A stretch of 64,000 nucleotides of DNA. Origin: Holophagaceae bacterium (GTDB taxonomy: Bacteria; Acidobacteriota; Holophagae; Holophagales; Holophagaceae). A program made the translations under genes and the position numbers. The first letter of the stretch is position 1. Every line of letters starts with the position of its first letter. Below are positions 62,606-64,000 of the stretch, piece by piece. Under the pieces are notes generated by a model. It saw only the letters and a program-made list of their open reading frames with translations. It was not told the DNA's origin and made no database searches. Location: contig JADJVL010000007.1 in NCBI GenBank assembly GCA_016710635.1, forward strand, positions 186,001 to 250,000. The letters run 5' to 3'.

Positions 62606-63793
62606 ATGGATCCGATAACGCGAAGGGCGATACCAGCCGCGGGGCTCATCGCCGCAGCGCTCTGCCTCGCCCCCGGTTGCGGCGGTTCCTCCAGCACCGC
62701 CGCGGCCCCTGCGAGCACCGCCACGACCTCAGGCATCGCGGAGTACCTCACCTTCACCCTCGACGCTCTTCCTGCCTACGCCCAGCCCGCCTTCCCCGTC
62801 CACTACGACGCCCAGGTGCTGCAGATCGACAACCAGAGGGCGGGCAACGTCGTCACCGACAAGGGTGCCAGCCTGGGGCGCGTGCTCTTCCACGACAAGC
62901 GCCTCAGCGTCAACGACACCATCTCCTGCGCCAGCTGCCACCAGCAGCCTCTGGGCATGGGCGATGCGGCCACCTTCAGCGCAGGGTTCGCACCAGGCAC
63001 CCGGACCGCGGCCCACTCCATGCGTCTGCACAACAGCCGCTTCTACGGACCCGGCTCGATGTTCTGGGACAAGCGGGCCGCGACCCTCGAAGTGCAGACC
63101 ACCCAGCCCATACAGAGTTCCGTGGAGATGGGCTTCGATGGGGACCATGGCGGCATCCCCGCCCTCGTGGCCAAGATGCGGACCCTCCCCTACTACCCCG
63201 AACTCTTCACCGCCGTCTATGGCGACGCCAGCATCACGGAGGACCGCATCCAGCGGGCCCTCGCCCAGTACGTGCGCAGCATGGTGTCCACCCACAGCCG
63301 CTGGGATGATGGCGCCGCGGTGACCTACGCTCCCTTCGCGCCCGGCAAGGGGCTGGGTGCGCCGAAGCCCGGTTTCAGCGCCTCGGAGAACCGGGGGCAG
63401 CAGCTCTTCTTCACGGCCAAACCCGACGGCGGGGCCGGCTGCATCGCCTGTCACGCGGCGCCCACCTTTGCCCTGGCGGGCAACTCCCTGAGCAATGGCC
63501 TCACCGCCGGCGAAAACCGCATCTTCAAGTCCCCGTCCCTCAAGAGCGTCTCCGAGACGGGCCCCTACATGCACGATGGCTCCCTGGCCACCCTGGAAGC
63601 GGTCGTGGACCACTACGACCACGGCATCCAGGACGGCCCCGCCCTGGACCCCAGGCTCAAGGGTCCCAATGGCCTGCCCCAGCGCCTGAACCTCAGCCCG
63701 GCCGACAAGGCGGCCCTGGTGGACTTCCTGAAGACCCTCCAGGATTCCCAGCTCGCCACGGATGCCCGCTTCTTGAATCCCTTCAAGAAGTAG
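62606..63793 (+). CDS. Di-haem cytochrome c peroxidase-like lipoprotein
   Basis: A 395-residue MauG/CcpA-type di-haem enzyme. Two c-type haem sites, CASCH (Cys108) and CIACH (Cys279), match the family's N- and C-terminal haem domains. A Cys near residue 25 after a hydrophobic stretch (ALCLAPGC) suggests lipid anchoring, but the lipobox is not ideal. The C-terminal RIFKSPSLKSVSETGPYMHDGSLATLEAVV is the conserved high-potential haem neighbourhood. It reduces peroxide or oxidises a partner in the periplasm. The ATG is fixed by AGGAGG at 62595-62600. Confidence 0.87.
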   Translation: MDPITRRAIPAAGLIAAALCLAPGCGGSSSTAAAPASTATTSGIAEYLTFTLDALPAYAQPAFPVHYDAQVLQIDNQRAGNVVTDKGASLGRVLFHDKRLSVNDTISCASCHQQPLGMGDAATFSAGFAPGTRTAAHSMRLHNSRFYGPGSMFWDKRAATLEVQTTQPIQSSVEMGFDGDHGGIPALVAKMRTLPYYPELFTAVYGDASITEDRIQRALAQYVRSMVSTHSRWDDGAAVTYAPFAPGKGLGAPKPGFSASENRGQQLFFTAKPDGGAGCIACHAAPTFALAGNSLSNGLTAGENRIFKSPSLKSVSETGPYMHDGSLATLEAVVDHYDHGIQDGPALDPRLKGPNGLPQRLNLSPADKAALVDFLKTLQDSQLATDARFLNPFKK

Positions 63794-63823
63794 CCCCTCA
63801 TCACCCCATTCCTCGGAGATCCC

Positions 63824-64000
63824 ATGAGCTTCCTCCTCGCCCTCCTTCAGGTGCCGGGCCAGCTGCAGCCCCCGCCGCCACCGCCCTTCCCGCTGCTGGA
63901 TCCCCGGCTCGGTCTCGACGCCACCCAGCGCCAGTCCATCGATGCCCTCCTCGTCCGCCACCGGGACGCCATGCAGAGCCGCCACAAGGCCTGGGACGAG
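63824..64000 (+). CDS. Start of a small periplasmic protein (Spy/CpxP-like), cut by the right edge
   Basis: The first 59 residues are visible: a short hydrophobic start (MSFLLALLQ), a Pro-rich segment, then a charged helix with LDATQRQSIDALLVRHRDAM. The last part resembles the helical LTxQRxxIxxLxxxH segments of Spy/CpxP or metal-resistance periplasmic proteins. GGAG lies just upstream of the ATG. It follows the peroxidase gene by 30 bases, so co-transcription is likely. Confidence 0.5.
   Translation, partial: MSFLLALLQVPGQLQPPPPPPFPLLDPRLGLDATQRQSIDALLVRHRDAMQSRHKAWDE

Overview
The window is very GC-rich chromosomal DNA, almost fully packed with genes that overlap by ATGA/GTGA/TGATG junctions. 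No rRNA, tRNA, CRISPR array, integrase or intact insertion sequence was seen. The gene content (Bat-type von Willebrand operon, MuiA/DUF4139 proteins, MutS2, SpoIID, periplasmic M16/M28/M14 peptidases, di-haem peroxidase, haem-binding sensor) points to a Gram-negative, probably soil or sediment bacterium. It best fits Acidobacteriota, class Holophagae (Geothrix/Holophaga-like). That placement is inferred from gene content and style, not proven.

Layout. 1-10100: a basic protein fragment, a periplasmic thioredoxin, a minus-strand DUF58/VWA 'Bat' operon, then three MuiA/DUF4139 paralogues. 10100-18000: mutS2, rpsU, a receiver-like/proline-rich/Ser-Thr kinase, a small coiled-coil protein, a zinc-ribbon membrane protein and lepA. 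18000-26650: a secreted metallopeptidase, an NTF2-like protein, an M28 peptidase, an unidentified membrane-anchored protein and an M16 pair (one catalytic, one not). 26700-45000: one plus-strand block, from sulfate activation (DUF2061-CysC, CysD, CysN) straight into an iterative polyketide/secondary-lipid locus: two large synthases, a free ACP, two sister alpha/beta hydrolases, a GT1 glycosyltransferase and an SDR. 45000-51500: minus-strand permease, aminotransferase, M14 peptidase, Rsm22-like methyltransferase and a membrane protein, interrupted by about 700 bp of G/T-only sequence that looks like an assembly artefact. 51500-56750: oxidoreductase, acetyltransferase, serine hydrolase, SpoIID and aat. 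56750-58090: a lower-GC accessory patch (DUF4304, orphan antitoxin, long inverted repeat). 58090-64000: kinase plus haem sensor, TPR protein, di-haem peroxidase lipoprotein and the start of a Spy/CpxP-like protein.

The most notable system is the lipid locus. Synthase 1 reads oxidoreductase-oxidoreductase-KS-AT-ACP-KR. Its ACP carries the signature of polyunsaturated fatty acid (Pfa) synthases. Synthase 2 reads KS-AT-DH-phosphopantetheinyl transferase. Together they hold every activity needed for an iterative, partly reduced acyl chain, but partitioned differently from classical pfaABCDE, heterocyst-glycolipid or enediyne loci. The downstream glycosyltransferase and hydrolases suggest a glycosylated lipid product. 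The sulfate activation genes immediately upstream raise the possibility of sulfation, although no sulfotransferase is visible.

Sequence quality matters here. Synthase 2, the M14 peptidase and the kinase at 58.1-59.6 kb are each broken by single-base indels, mostly in G/C runs, and the protein continues cleanly in another frame. Together with the poly-G tract these look like sequencing or assembly errors rather than true pseudogenes.
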